17,959 bases of DNA from an uncultured Prevotella sp. (GTDB lineage: Bacteria > Bacteroidota > Bacteroidia > Bacteroidales > Bacteroidaceae): assembly GCA_937907705.1 (NCBI GenBank), contig CALCVP010000023.1:1-17959 (forward strand), given 5' to 3'. The translations under genes and the position numbers were made by a program. Below are positions 1-6,387 of the stretch, one piece after another. The notes under the pieces are model-generated. The model searched no databases. It had not been told where the DNA came from and saw only the letters and a program-made list of their open reading frames with translations. Within the stretch, counting starts at the first letter, position 1. The number at the start of each line of letters is the position of its first letter.

Positions 1-666
1 GTGTGGGAGTGGAAGCATAAGTGGCTATTTGCATTCCGTGACATTGCACGTGGAGTCGATATGCGTACATTTATCATTGCGCCTATTCCCGACGCCGTAG
101 GCGTCGGGCATACAGCCACGCTCCTCTACGCGGAGCGTGGCTGTATGCCCGGGGCTGTGCTTTACGGAATGCTTGCATCTTTGATTTTTGACTATACCAC
201 AAGACAAAAAATCGGTGGTACTCACGTTAGCATCAACTATGTCAAACAATTTCCAGTCCTCACTCCCGACCAAATTCCATCAGCCATGCAATGGCAAATC
301 GTGAAGCGAGTAGCCGAGCTATGCTATTTCAACCACGATATGGATGGCTGGGCATCAGAACTATGGGAAGAGATGAACGAGGAGCAGCGTGCCGAGTTGC
401 CACAGTTGGGCGCACAGCAGCCATGGATTTACAATCCGGAGCGCAGGGCCGTCCTTCAAGCCGAGCTTGATGCCATATTTGCACATCTCTATGGACTAAA
501 CACGGAGGATCTCCGTTACATCTTAGACCCGGAAGATGTCTGTGGCAAAGGTTGTATCAACGAGACCTTCCGTGTGCTGAAAGACAACGAGATACGCCAA
601 TACGGTGAATACCGCACCAAGCGCCTCGTTCTCGAAGCCTGGAACAAGTTAGGATTTGACAATTAA
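1..666 (+). CDS. Restriction-modification DNA methylase, C-terminal part (5' end outside window)
   Basis: This is the last 221 residues of what looks like a large Eco57I-type (class IIG-like) N6-adenine methylase or restriction-modification protein. The family signature here is the block around residues 66-80 (FDY, then RQKIGGTH), followed by VKQFPVL, which belongs to the target-recognition part of these enzymes. The tail ending in YGEYRTKRLVLEAW is also typical. The methylase catalytic motif (NPPY type) is not in the window, so the reading frame must begin upstream; the GTG at base 1 is only the window edge. A perfect palindrome (91-150) lies in frame and encodes residues 31-50, in a stretch that I recall as variable in this family. 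It stands alone at the edge, so whether it belongs to a simple type IIG system or a larger defence island cannot be told. The family is fairly sure; the subtype is not. Confidence 0.8.
   Translation: MWEWKHKWLFAFRDIARGVDMRTFIIAPIPDAVGVGHTATLLYAERGCMPGAVLYGMLASLIFDYTTRQKIGGTHVSINYVKQFPVLTPDQIPSAMQWQIVKRVAELCYFNHDMDGWASELWEEMNEEQRAELPQLGAQQPWIYNPERRAVLQAELDAIFAHLYGLNTEDLRYILDPEDVCGKGCINETFRVLKDNEIRQYGEYRTKRLVLEAWNKLGFDN
91..150. repeat. In-frame double palindrome inside the methylase gene
   Basis: Two perfect inverted repeats lie back to back. The first has 6-bp arms (91-96 and 100-105, GACGCC/GGCGTC) and a 3-nt loop. The second has 19-bp arms (106-124 and 132-150) and a 7-nt loop. Both are GC-rich compared with the surroundings, and together they are exactly 60 bp, a multiple of three, so the frame stays open. 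Each strand reads as a similar peptide (GHTATL, then ERGCMP). I recall similar peptides in small annotated ORFs of Bacteroidetes, which would make this a copy of a dispersed palindromic element; that is from memory and not checked. Confidence 0.75.
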
Positions 667-799
667 AAAATACAGCAAATTTGTTCGGCAATTTTCGGCA
701 ACGAGAGAAAAATCTGATGCACGATTAAGAAACTTTACGAAATGGTATAGAAGTGGTAATTGCTGATTTTTAGCGTGTTACGTTTTTTTTAATATAATT

Positions 800-856
800 C
801 ACATGATTGCCAATAAAATGTGCGCCTGACAGTCACATTTTATTGGCAATCATGTG
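800..856. terminator. 23-bp perfect inverted repeat between convergent genes
   Basis: The arms 800-822 and 834-856 are exact reverse complements with an 11-nt loop. It sits between the end of the plus-strand methylase (666) and the end of the minus-strand methyltransferase (869), so it can serve as a bidirectional terminator. Neither side has a strong T tract (CTTTTGG on plus, AATTATATT on minus). The rest of 667-868 shows nothing else I can support. Confidence 0.6.
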
Positions 857-868
857 CTTTTGGGTAGT

Positions 869-1621
869 TTATATGCTTCTTCTTTTAAATTCGGCACAGG
901 TAACGGCTGTGGCTACTGCTACATTGAGGCTGTCGATACCTTTTTGCTGTTGATAGCAAGGAATTAAAATTTTGTGTTTGACACGCTGTAATATGTCAGA
1001 AGATATGCCGTTTCCTTCATTGCCCATGATAATGATCCCATTTTGGGTTAACGGCGTATTGTAAATGTCTTCTCCGTCAAGAGCTGTGCCATATATTGGT
1101 GTATCAGACGGCAAACTGTCTATAAATGCCTTTAGGTCTGTATAAATGATGTTTACCCGTGCAATGCTGCCCATCGTGGCTTGCACTACCTTGGGATTGT
1201 AGGCGTCAGCAGTTTCTTTGCTGCAATAGATAGTTGATATGCCAAACCAATCAGCTATTCTGATGATAGTGCCCAGATTGCCGGGGTCTTGAACTGTGTC
1301 AAGGGCTAAACACAAGTTATTGTTATATGGGCAACCGTTCGTGCTTGGATTGGGTATTGTGAAAAGAGCCATTACTTTTTGGGGGTGTTGCAGAAAGCTT
1401 ATCTTTCGCAATTCTTCTTCTGTTACTATGGCATCTCCATCTTCTGGATGTATTTTATTCTCAGTGAACCAATCTGTTGTAGCAATCAAGCGTTTTACTT
1501 CATATCTTTTCATCAAATCGGCTACCACTTTAGGACCCTCTGCCACAAATACTTTTTCTTTCGTCCTGTTCTTTTTGAGTTCAAGAGAGTTGATATATTT
1601 GACAAGGTTTTTACTAATCAT
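869..1621 (-). CDS. TrmH/SpoU family RNA 2'-O-methyltransferase
   Basis: This 250-residue protein should transfer a methyl group from S-adenosylmethionine to a ribose 2'-OH in rRNA or tRNA. The N-terminal 90 residues match the small substrate-binding domain (KVFVAEGPKVV near residue 25). The SPOUT domain follows with its three signature blocks: LDTVQDPGNLGTIIRIADWF near 107-126, IIMGNEGNGIS near 197-207, and the C-terminal IPCYQQQKGIDSLNVAVA near 221-238. These form the knotted cofactor site. The length is normal for a stand-alone member of the RlmB/TsnR branch. The target nucleotide cannot be read from the sequence, so no symbol is given. A promoter (1738-1769) and a 5' UTR of about 110 nt carrying a palindromic repeat precede it, and a 23-bp inverted repeat follows it. 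Confidence 0.9.
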   Translation of the reverse strand: MISKNLVKYINSLELKKNRTKEKVFVAEGPKVVADLMKRYEVKRLIATTDWFTENKIHPEDGDAIVTEEELRKISFLQHPQKVMALFTIPNPSTNGCPYNNNLCLALDTVQDPGNLGTIIRIADWFGISTIYCSKETADAYNPKVVQATMGSIARVNIIYTDLKAFIDSLPSDTPIYGTALDGEDIYNTPLTQNGIIIMGNEGNGISSDILQRVKHKILIPCYQQQKGIDSLNVAVATAVTCAEFKRRSI

Positions 1622-1652
1622 TGTTAACTGAAATTATAGGGTGAATATAAGT

Positions 1653-1730
1653 AAGCAGGTGCTCAGAATTAATTTAAACAATATTGCTAATAATGATTTC
1701 ATACATACGCTTAATTTTGAACGTCTGCTT
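1653..1730. repeat. Palindromic repeat copy A, in the 5' UTR of the rRNA methyltransferase
   Basis: Two 20-nt arms (1653-1672 and 1711-1730) pair over their whole length, with four positions that are transitions (G-T wobble or A-C). The core AAGCAGGTGCTCAGAATTAA resembles sequences at 5962, 7721, 9561 and 16820. The 38-nt loop is AT-rich. Apart from this repeat, the promoter (1738-1769) and the hairpin at 1888-1932, nothing else is seen in the 332-bp spacer 1622-1953. Confidence 0.55.
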
Positions 1731-1737
1731 AAAACTG

Positions 1738-1769
1738 CAAAGTTACATCAAAAGAATGAAAACGACAAA
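1738..1769 (-). promoter_or_regulatory. Bacteroidetes-type promoter for the rRNA methyltransferase
   Basis: On the minus strand the -7 box TAACTTTG (1738-1745) fits TAnnTTTG exactly, and a -33 TTTG (1766-1769) lies 20 bp upstream. Transcription would start near 1733, giving a 5' UTR of about 110 nt that contains repeat copy A. Confidence 0.6.
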
Positions 1770-1887
1770 GCCCAAGCTTAATTCGTTCATCACAAATCGG
1801 AAATAGATGTAAAAACAATACTTCAGGTAAAGAAAACTATAAGTGGATGTTCAAATTTGTTTAGAATATATTTGCTGTGCGGAAAAC

Positions 1888-1932
1888 AAAACAATGCGCA
1901 TGGCAGTTTTATGCTGTCATGCGCATTGTTTT
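1888..1932 (-). terminator. Intrinsic terminator of the epimerase-like gene
   Basis: The arms 1888-1906 and 1914-1932 form a 19-bp stem with one imperfect position and a 7-nt loop. On the minus strand it is followed by TTTTGTTTT. It lies 22 bp past the stop codon of the epimerase-like gene. Confidence 0.75.
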
Positions 1933-1953
1933 ATCAAACAAGAAGGCTTCAGT

Positions 1954-3042
1954 TTATAAATCAAGTAAAATTTGTACGATGCGTTCTGCCGTTCTTCCAT
2001 CCCACCTGTCTGGAAGAGAACATTTTTTCCATGTGCCTTTTATAATGTCTTGAACAGCATGAGACAATTTGTCTGCATCTTCTCCTACAAGTGCATTTGA
2101 ACCATATTTTACAGTCTCTATATGTTCCGTATAGCTATTGAGTGTAACGCATGGAACGCTGTTGAAAGTGGCCTCTTCTGCTACATTGCCAGAGTCGGTA
2201 ACAATGCCCATGGCATGAGCTGTAAGATACCCGAACTCCAAATACGACAAGGGAGGGATGATAATGAAGTTGTGCTGGTCGTTGGCAATTGGTTCTATTA
2301 CTTTTCGTGCATTGTCTCGTAGAGCGGCTATTATTTTAGTATTTCCTGCCGCTTTGCACAATGCATCAATCATTGAGGCTAAATTGCCCTCATTTGCCAA
2401 GAGAGCCTTTCGGTTGAGTGTAAATACAAAATATTTTTTGTCTTCAAGTTTTTGTTCCTCAAAGATTTCAGGGCATTTTAATCTGTTGTGGTTATGGCGT
2501 AAGGTATCCATTAGTATATTGCCAACCATATATACTTGAGACAGCTCGGCTCCCTCTCTGCTGACAATACTATTGCTGCCTAATCCAGCAGTAAACAATA
2601 AGTCTGACAATCCGTCTATCACTAATCTGTTGATTTCTTTTGGCATGCTGATGTCAAAGGAGCGGGTGCCCGCAACGAGATGGGCAAGTGTCAGCCCCTT
2701 CTTTTTTGTTACGATAGCTGCTGCCATGGTAGAAGCCAAATCATCAACCACTATTACTACGTCTGTGGCATGTGTTTCAAGGTAGTTTTCAAATTCTGCC
2801 ATTACCCTGCCTGTCAATTCATTCAGATTGATGCAATCTACGCCCAAGTATGCGTCAGGATGCTTTATTTCCAAATCATAGAATAATGAAGGTTCAATTG
2901 TTGCATCTTCTTTTGAACCGGCATACACTAATTTATAATCTATTGATTTTCCTTCTACTTTGGCTTTCGTAATGGCACGGGTTAGTGGGGCTATTTTAAC
3001 GAAGTTGGGACGTGCTCCCGCTACAATGCAAATATTCAACAT
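1954..3042 (-). CDS. UDP-GlcNAc 2-epimerase-like protein (WecB/MnaA fold), divergent active site
   Basis: This 362-residue protein has the full-length non-hydrolysing UDP-N-acetylglucosamine 2-epimerase fold: ICIVAGARPNFVKIAPL at the N-terminus, RSFDISMPKEINR near residues 127-139, VGNILMDT near 173-180, and a C-terminal SG-x(3)-EEA block with WDGRTAERI. Classical members interconvert UDP-GlcNAc and UDP-ManNAc for surface sugars. Compared with the E. coli enzyme as I remember it, catalytic Glu117 (in HVEAGLR) is Val123 here (HLVAGTR), and catalytic His213 is Asn210 (TLNRK). Asp95 (D100/D101) and Glu131 (E136) appear kept. I recall Bacteroidales relatives with the same HxVAGTRS form, so this may be a clade with another reaction or sugar. 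No glycan genes flank it. It follows the SPFH gene by 103 bp. The family is sure; the activity is not. Confidence 0.85.
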   Translation of the reverse strand: MLNICIVAGARPNFVKIAPLTRAITKAKVEGKSIDYKLVYAGSKEDATIEPSLFYDLEIKHPDAYLGVDCINLNELTGRVMAEFENYLETHATDVVIVVDDLASTMAAAIVTKKKGLTLAHLVAGTRSFDISMPKEINRLVIDGLSDLLFTAGLGSNSIVSREGAELSQVYMVGNILMDTLRHNHNRLKCPEIFEEQKLEDKKYFVFTLNRKALLANEGNLASMIDALCKAAGNTKIIAALRDNARKVIEPIANDQHNFIIIPPLSYLEFGYLTAHAMGIVTDSGNVAEEATFNSVPCVTLNSYTEHIETVKYGSNALVGEDADKLSHAVQDIIKGTWKKCSLPDRWDGRTAERIVQILLDL

Positions 3043-3082
3043 CTTGTTATGTTTTGTTTATTATAGAATTTATATAAGTATT

Positions 3083-3103
3083 GGTTGGTATTCATCACCA
3101 ACC
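3083..3103 (-). terminator. Hairpin between the SPFH and epimerase-like genes
   Basis: GGTTGGT (3083-3089) and ACCAACC (3097-3103) form a 7-bp stem with a 7-nt loop, 43 bp past the stop of the SPFH gene. On the minus strand it is followed by AATACTTAT, so it has no clear T tract. It may be a weak terminator or an RNA-processing site. Confidence 0.35.
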
Positions 3104-3145
3104 GTTTATCACTTGCGGTGGTTGCGGAATACCTTGATGTATATA

Positions 3146-4108
3146 TTATTTTTTCTCTGTTGATTGAAACAATTCTTTAATTCCGCCTATGCTACCCAAA
3201 AGATTAGTGGCTTCATAGGGAAGATATACTGTCTTTGTCTTATCGCCGGAAGCAAGCTCTTGAAGCATTTGGATGTATTTTTGTGCTAACAGATAGTTAG
3301 CAGGATTAGACGATTTGCCTACAGCTTCTGTTATCTTGTCAATGGCAATGGCTTCGGCTTCAGCCTTTCGTATGCGTGCCTGTGCTTCGCCTTCAGCATT
3401 CAGTATGGCCATTTGTTTGTCTGCTTCAGCTTTATTGATGATAGCAGTTTTTTCGCCTTCTGACTTTAATATAGCAGCAGCTTTTTGGCCTTCACTGGTT
3501 AAGATGGTAGCACGTTTGTTGCGTTCTGCCTGCATTTGCTTTTCCATAGCTTGCAATACACTTTCAGGAGGCGTAATGTCTTGCAGTTCCACGCGGTTTA
3601 CCTTTATACCCCATTTGTTGGTGGCATCGTCAAGTACGGCACGCAGTTTTGTGTTGATGGTATCACGCGATGTTAATGTCTGGTCCAACTCAAGTTCACC
3701 TATAATATTTCTTAAAGTCGTTTGTGTCAACTTCTCTATGGCATTGGGTAAGTTGCTGATTTCATAAACAGCTTTAAATGGGTCTACAATCTGAAAATAG
3801 AGTAGGGCATTGATTTGTGTCTGTACGTTGTCTTTGGTAATTACGTTCTGTTTGTCAAAATCATACACCTGCTCTCTTAAGTCTATCGTATTACTGTAAA
3901 CATAGCGTCCATTTCGTAAGGTTACGATTTCCTTTGTCCTGTCAATAAACGGAATAATGATATTGATACCTGGTGATAAGGTGGCATAATACTTGCCTAA
4001 TCTTTCTATTATTTTTGTTTCAGATTGTGAGATAATGACAAGGCTCTTTTTTACAAGCATTAATGCACACAACACAATAGCTGCGGTTACTATAAGAAGA
4101 ATGTTCAT
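3146..4108 (-). CDS. SPFH/band 7 (stomatin/QmcA-like) membrane protein
   Basis: This 320-residue protein has an N-terminal membrane anchor (about residues 2-22). An SPFH (band 7) domain starts with SQSETKIIERLGKY and runs through GINIIIPFID to DPFKAVYEISN and LRNIIGELELDQTLTSRD. A long charged Ala/Glu/Lys coiled coil covers about 195-265 and includes repeats of the kind KSEGEKTAII and KAEAEAIAI. This is the layout of QmcA and the slipins, which form large cage-like oligomers on the inner membrane, often around membrane proteases. The NfeD-type gene lies 64 bp upstream on the same strand, and that pairing is a known conserved partnership. Its exact role, such as membrane microdomains or protein quality control, is inferred from the family. 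Length and start are normal. Confidence 0.9.
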   Translation of the reverse strand: MNILLIVTAAIVLCALMLVKKSLVIISQSETKIIERLGKYYATLSPGINIIIPFIDRTKEIVTLRNGRYVYSNTIDLREQVYDFDKQNVITKDNVQTQINALLYFQIVDPFKAVYEISNLPNAIEKLTQTTLRNIIGELELDQTLTSRDTINTKLRAVLDDATNKWGIKVNRVELQDITPPESVLQAMEKQMQAERNKRATILTSEGQKAAAILKSEGEKTAIINKAEADKQMAILNAEGEAQARIRKAEAEAIAIDKITEAVGKSSNPANYLLAQKYIQMLQELASGDKTKTVYLPYEATNLLGSIGGIKELFQSTEKK

Positions 4109-4172
4109 AATATAAAGTATTTAAGTTAATAATAATAGGCTTTGTATGATTGATGAAAACAGATTGTGCATG

Positions 4173-4622
4173 TTATGCTTGCTCAACCGTAATGATAATG
4201 CTGTCTCTGCTTAATACTTTTACCTTTTGCCCTTGTTCAATGCTTTTGTTGTCCGCAGATATTGCCTTCCAGTCGTCTCCGTCAATGGCTACGCGTCCAT
4301 ATCCGTTCTCAACAATGGTTTGGCTTACATGGCCGTAGCGCCCTATAATGGCATCTGCATTGCTGGGTCTATAACTGTCTTTGGTGTGTAGATACTTTAT
4401 CACTACAGGGCGTACAAAGAAAATGCAAGCTACAGAAAATATGGAAAACAAAAGTAATTGTGCATAAAATTCTAATCCGGTAACCGTAATGATGGCTGTA
4501 AGAATACCACCGATGGCAAAGCACATAAGATAGAAGTCGCCATTGGTAATTTCCAATATCAAGCAAATGACAGCAATTAAAGACCACATTTGCCATAAGT
4601 TTTCCGCAAAATATTCAATCAT
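4173..4622 (-). CDS. NfeD-like short membrane protein
   Basis: This 149-residue protein has two or three hydrophobic segments (about 14-28, 35-52 and 57-71) followed by a C-terminal soluble OB-fold-like NfeD domain. That domain contains IIGRYGHVSQTI, NGYGRVAIDGDDWKAIS and GQKVKVLSRDSIIITVE, the usual pattern of the short NfeD1b type without the ClpP-like protease domain. It precedes the SPFH gene and is very likely co-transcribed with it. In this family the OB domain is thought to bind the partner SPFH protein. Residues 1-75 carry the membrane part. No clear promoter is seen just before the start; a weak TAATTTTG box on the minus strand (4744-4751) is the only candidate. Confidence 0.88.
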   Translation of the reverse strand: MIEYFAENLWQMWSLIAVICLILEITNGDFYLMCFAIGGILTAIITVTGLEFYAQLLLFSIFSVACIFFVRPVVIKYLHTKDSYRPSNADAIIGRYGHVSQTIVENGYGRVAIDGDDWKAISADNKSIEQGQKVKVLSRDSIIITVEQA

Positions 4623-4936
4623 AAATATCCATTGTTTGGTATGCGAAGATAAGAATTATTATTGAGCCGTACAAACATTTCGTTGAATATTTATACTAAG
4701 GTTAAGCAGTGCCATTGCTTTGCTTGCAGAGCTTTGTCTGAGCCAAAATTACTGAACCTTATAAAACTACATAAGGCTGACTTCACAGCCAGCCCTATAT
4801 TGTTATACAAAAACATTATGAATTTTATTTAGCGAACAAGATTTATACAAAAGTTTATCTATATATTGCTTTAGCTACTGCACACTTGCAGCAGAAAGTC
4901 TACAGCTTTAATATTTTGTGTTTGTGTGGTGCAATC
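4623..4936. other. Spacer without a gene, between DUF2023 and NfeD
   Basis: No ORF or RNA gene is supported here. There is a small hairpin (GGCTG 4775-4779 with CAGCC 4786-4790) overlapping another (CCTTAT 4757-4762 with ATAAGG 4771-4776). These could end the flavodoxin/DUF2023 transcript, but neither has a clear T tract. A weak minus-strand -7 box lies at 4744-4751. Confidence 0.4.
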
Positions 4937-5299
4937 TTATTGCGCTTGTGCGCAAGATTTGCATTTGCGCTCACAGAATCGTTCACACTGTGAGCAAATG
5001 TCATAACCAAGCATGGCACCAAGGATGAAATCTTCTTCCGGTGATAGCTGGTTGAGGGGTCTGGTTACTATTAAGCGAATTGCGTCAAGGCATTCTTTCC
5101 GCCCAAAAAACAGGTTTATTCTATCATTGCCTATTGGCTGTATGATATAGCTGATATTTTGTCGTTGCAGTCTGTTGAGTGCATACTTTTCATACTTTCT
5201 GTTGAAAGTGAAAAGTACCATTTGGCGTACGCCCTTTTTGTATTCGTAAATATGATTACAAAGTACTTTCATGTCTGTAGGCAAAATATCTTTTAGCAT
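4937..5299 (-). CDS. DUF2023 family protein, flavodoxin partner
   Basis: This 120-residue protein matches the small family DUF2023, which I recall being encoded next to flavodoxin in Bacteroidetes. The N-terminal block (KVLCNHIYEYKKGVRQMVL, residues 11-29) and the middle (NRINLFFG-like block near 78-84, then LSPEEDFILGAMLGYDICSQC, about 93-113) are the recognisable parts. The last 20 residues are cysteine-rich: C107, C110, C114, C118 and C121-like spacing in CSQCERFCERKCKSC. That could bind a metal or a cluster, which would fit an electron-transfer partner, but this is inference. The start could also be Met10. It lies 57 bp after the flavodoxin stop on the same strand, so the two are probably one transcript. 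The biochemical function is unknown. Confidence 0.8.
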   Translation of the reverse strand: MLKDILPTDMKVLCNHIYEYKKGVRQMVLFTFNRKYEKYALNRLQRQNISYIIQPIGNDRINLFFGRKECLDAIRLIVTRPLNQLSPEEDFILGAMLGYDICSQCERFCERKCKSCAQAQ

Positions 5300-5356
5300 A
5301 ACTGCTTCCTCTTAATAGTTTAAGTCATTTCTATTATATAAGTGTACTGAATAAAA

Positions 5357-5860
5357 TTAAAGATTTGGCTTGATTTCATTAAGCCATGCATCAATACGCT
5401 CGTCTGTTTTATCATCTTCGTTGACATCATCGAGAGCCAAACCAACGAATTTGCCATCTACTACAGCAGCAGAGTCATCGTAAGTATAACCGTCAGTTGA
5501 TACAGCACCGATAAATTTTGCGCCACTGTCTTTTAAACCTTCATAAATGTCTCCCATAGCACCGCAGAATGTGTCGCTGTATGATTCGCAGTCACCACAA
5601 CCGAAGAGAGCAATTGTCTTGCCTGACAGGTTTGCTTCTTTCAACTTGTCAAGACCATCGTACCAATCGTCCTGTAATTCGCCTGCGCCCCATGTTGAAG
5701 ATCCTAACAAGAGATTTTGATAAGCATCAGCAGTTTGAGCATCTATGCTTGAAACATCATATACATCAGCTGCTGCAATACCAAGTTTATCAGCTATTTT
5801 TTCTGCGATTCCCTGACAGGTGCCTGTCGAAGAACCATAAATTATGCAAGTCTTATTCAT
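5357..5860 (-). CDS. fldA: Flavodoxin, long-chain type
   Basis: At 167 residues this is a long-chain flavodoxin, a small soluble FMN protein that carries low-potential electrons in place of ferredoxin. The phosphate-binding loop is GSSTGTCQGIAEKI (residues 9-22). The aromatic FMN-stacking loops follow as LLLGSSTWGAGELQDDWYDGL (about 51-71) and ALFGCGDCESYSDTFCGAM (about 84-102). The tail is acidic (DVNEDDKTDERIDAWL), as is usual. The third Thr of the T/S-x-T-G-x-T loop is Cys here. It has its own promoter (5892-5922), overlapped upstream by a possible operator, and it shares an operon with DUF2023. Flavodoxins often replace ferredoxin under iron limitation or oxidative stress; that control is inferred here, not seen. 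Confidence 0.92.
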   Translation of the reverse strand: MNKTCIIYGSSTGTCQGIAEKIADKLGIAAADVYDVSSIDAQTADAYQNLLLGSSTWGAGELQDDWYDGLDKLKEANLSGKTIALFGCGDCESYSDTFCGAMGDIYEGLKDSGAKFIGAVSTDGYTYDDSAAVVDGKFVGLALDDVNEDDKTDERIDAWLNEIKPNL

Positions 5861-5891
5861 ATCGTTAAATTATTTGTTTGTTTTACGATTG

Positions 5892-5922
5892 CAAAGGTAT
5901 GGCAAATTCAAGACTGCTGCAA
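5892..5922 (-). promoter_or_regulatory. Promoter of the flavodoxin-DUF2023 operon
   Basis: The -7 box TACCTTTG (minus strand, 5892-5899) fits TAnnTTTG exactly, and a -33 TTG lies 20 bp upstream (5920-5922). The 5' UTR would be about 25 nt. Confidence 0.65.
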
Positions 5923-5957
5923 TACCTAAAAGTAGGGTTTCTTCTTATACCTAAAAA
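5921..5957 (-). promoter_or_regulatory. Possible operator: ACCTA-n4-TAGG-type palindrome plus half repeat
   Basis: Just upstream of the flavodoxin -33 box the plus strand reads ATACCTAAAAGTAGGGT, an imperfect inverted repeat (CCTA/TAGG with a 4-bp centre). About 25 bp further lies a second ATACCTAAAAATG. Two phased copies at this position suit an activator site. The regulator is unknown. Confidence 0.35.
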
Positions 5958-5961
5958 TGAT

Positions 5962-5985
5962 GATAAGTGAGTGCTCAAAATTAAG
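5962..5985. repeat. Repeat copy B (half element)
   Basis: GATAAGTGAGTGCTCAAAAT followed by TAAG closely matches the left arm of copy A. The right arm is not recognisable. A separate inverted repeat, ATTAAGCCC (5980-5988) with GGGCTTAAT (6037-6045), overlaps its end. Confidence 0.4.
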
Positions 5986-6060
5986 CCCAAACTTATTTAA
6001 TTAAATTATGGACAATTGTATAAGAAAATGCCTTGGGGGCTTAATGCATGTTGTTCCTTC

Positions 6061-6155
6061 AAAAAGAGAGCGGCCAATTGACCGCTCTCAACCAACACAA
6101 AAACTAAACTAGACTTAATTAGATATCCTCCTATTATCTCTAACTGTAGAATATC
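6061..6155 (-). ncRNA. Candidate small RNA, copy 1 (about 95 nt)
   Basis: A promoter (6160-6187) points left into a short stretch that ends at a strong terminator (stem 6066-6089, then U5 at 6061-6065). There is no usable ORF between them: no ATG, and the first GTG meets a stop after five codons. The RNA would be about 95 nt. A small hairpin (minus strand AGATA/UAUCU, 6121-6125 with 6135-6139) puts AGGAGG (6127-6132) in its loop, and a U-rich single-stranded stretch follows before the terminator stem. The sequence is repeated without a single difference 328 bp away. I do not recognise a known RNA family. The start is estimated from the promoter. Confidence 0.6.
6066..6089 (-). terminator. Terminator of small RNA copy 1
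   Basis: The stem GAGAGCGGUC/GGCCGCUCUC has an AAUU loop and is followed on the minus strand by five U. It is one of the strongest intrinsic terminators in the window. Its copy lies at 6394-6417 with six U. Confidence 0.85.
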
Positions 6156-6159
6156 ACTG

Positions 6160-6187
6160 CAAAAGTACAAAATATAGTTTTATCAAA
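6160..6187 (-). promoter_or_regulatory. Promoter of small RNA copy 1
   Basis: The -7 box is TACTTTTG (6160-6167) and the -33 box is TTTG (6184-6187), separated by 16 bp. This is the same -7 box and spacing as the promoter before the pheA leader. Confidence 0.7.
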
Positions 6188-6205
6188 GGAAGGTTCTTGA
6201 TTTTT

Positions 6206-6215
6206 CCCCCCCCCC
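6206..6215. repeat. Homopolymer C10/G10 tract (copy 1)
   Basis: Ten consecutive C on the plus strand lie 18 bp upstream of the small RNA -33 box, preceded by five T. An identical tract is at 6534-6543, directly after the aroC stop. Tracts of this length are prone to slippage. Confidence 0.9.
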
Positions 6216-6231
6216 GATTTAACATTTATTA

Positions 6232-6384
6232 TTATAGATGGGTGCATTTATGCAGTAGATATTCGTTTAATATAATCATTGCAGTCACTATTTTAGCATT
6301 GAAACGGTTCTTGGCACATGCAAGAGGCGTGTCTGTCATCTGTTTTAGTTGCAGAATACAACAATTGACATTTACGGTATCTCC
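6232..6384 (-). pseudogene. Remnant of a duplicated aroC 3' end
   Basis: On the minus strand this encodes about 50 residues that align with the C-terminus of the intact AroC: DTVNVN against DTVDIN, QLK against QLK, and an identical last stretch EYLLHKCTHL. One codon is missing relative to AroC. The middle is strongly diverged; for example, the AroC block RGRHDPCVLPRAVPIVEAM is not kept. There is no catalytic part and no start of its own. It is a decayed by-product of the tandem duplication and not a working gene. Confidence 0.8.
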
Positions 6385-6387
6385 TTC

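Noticed and set aside
25..273. An 82-codon minus-strand frame opposite the methylase gene
   Set aside because: It owes its length to the palindrome at 91-150, has no promoter, and lies opposite a well-supported gene.
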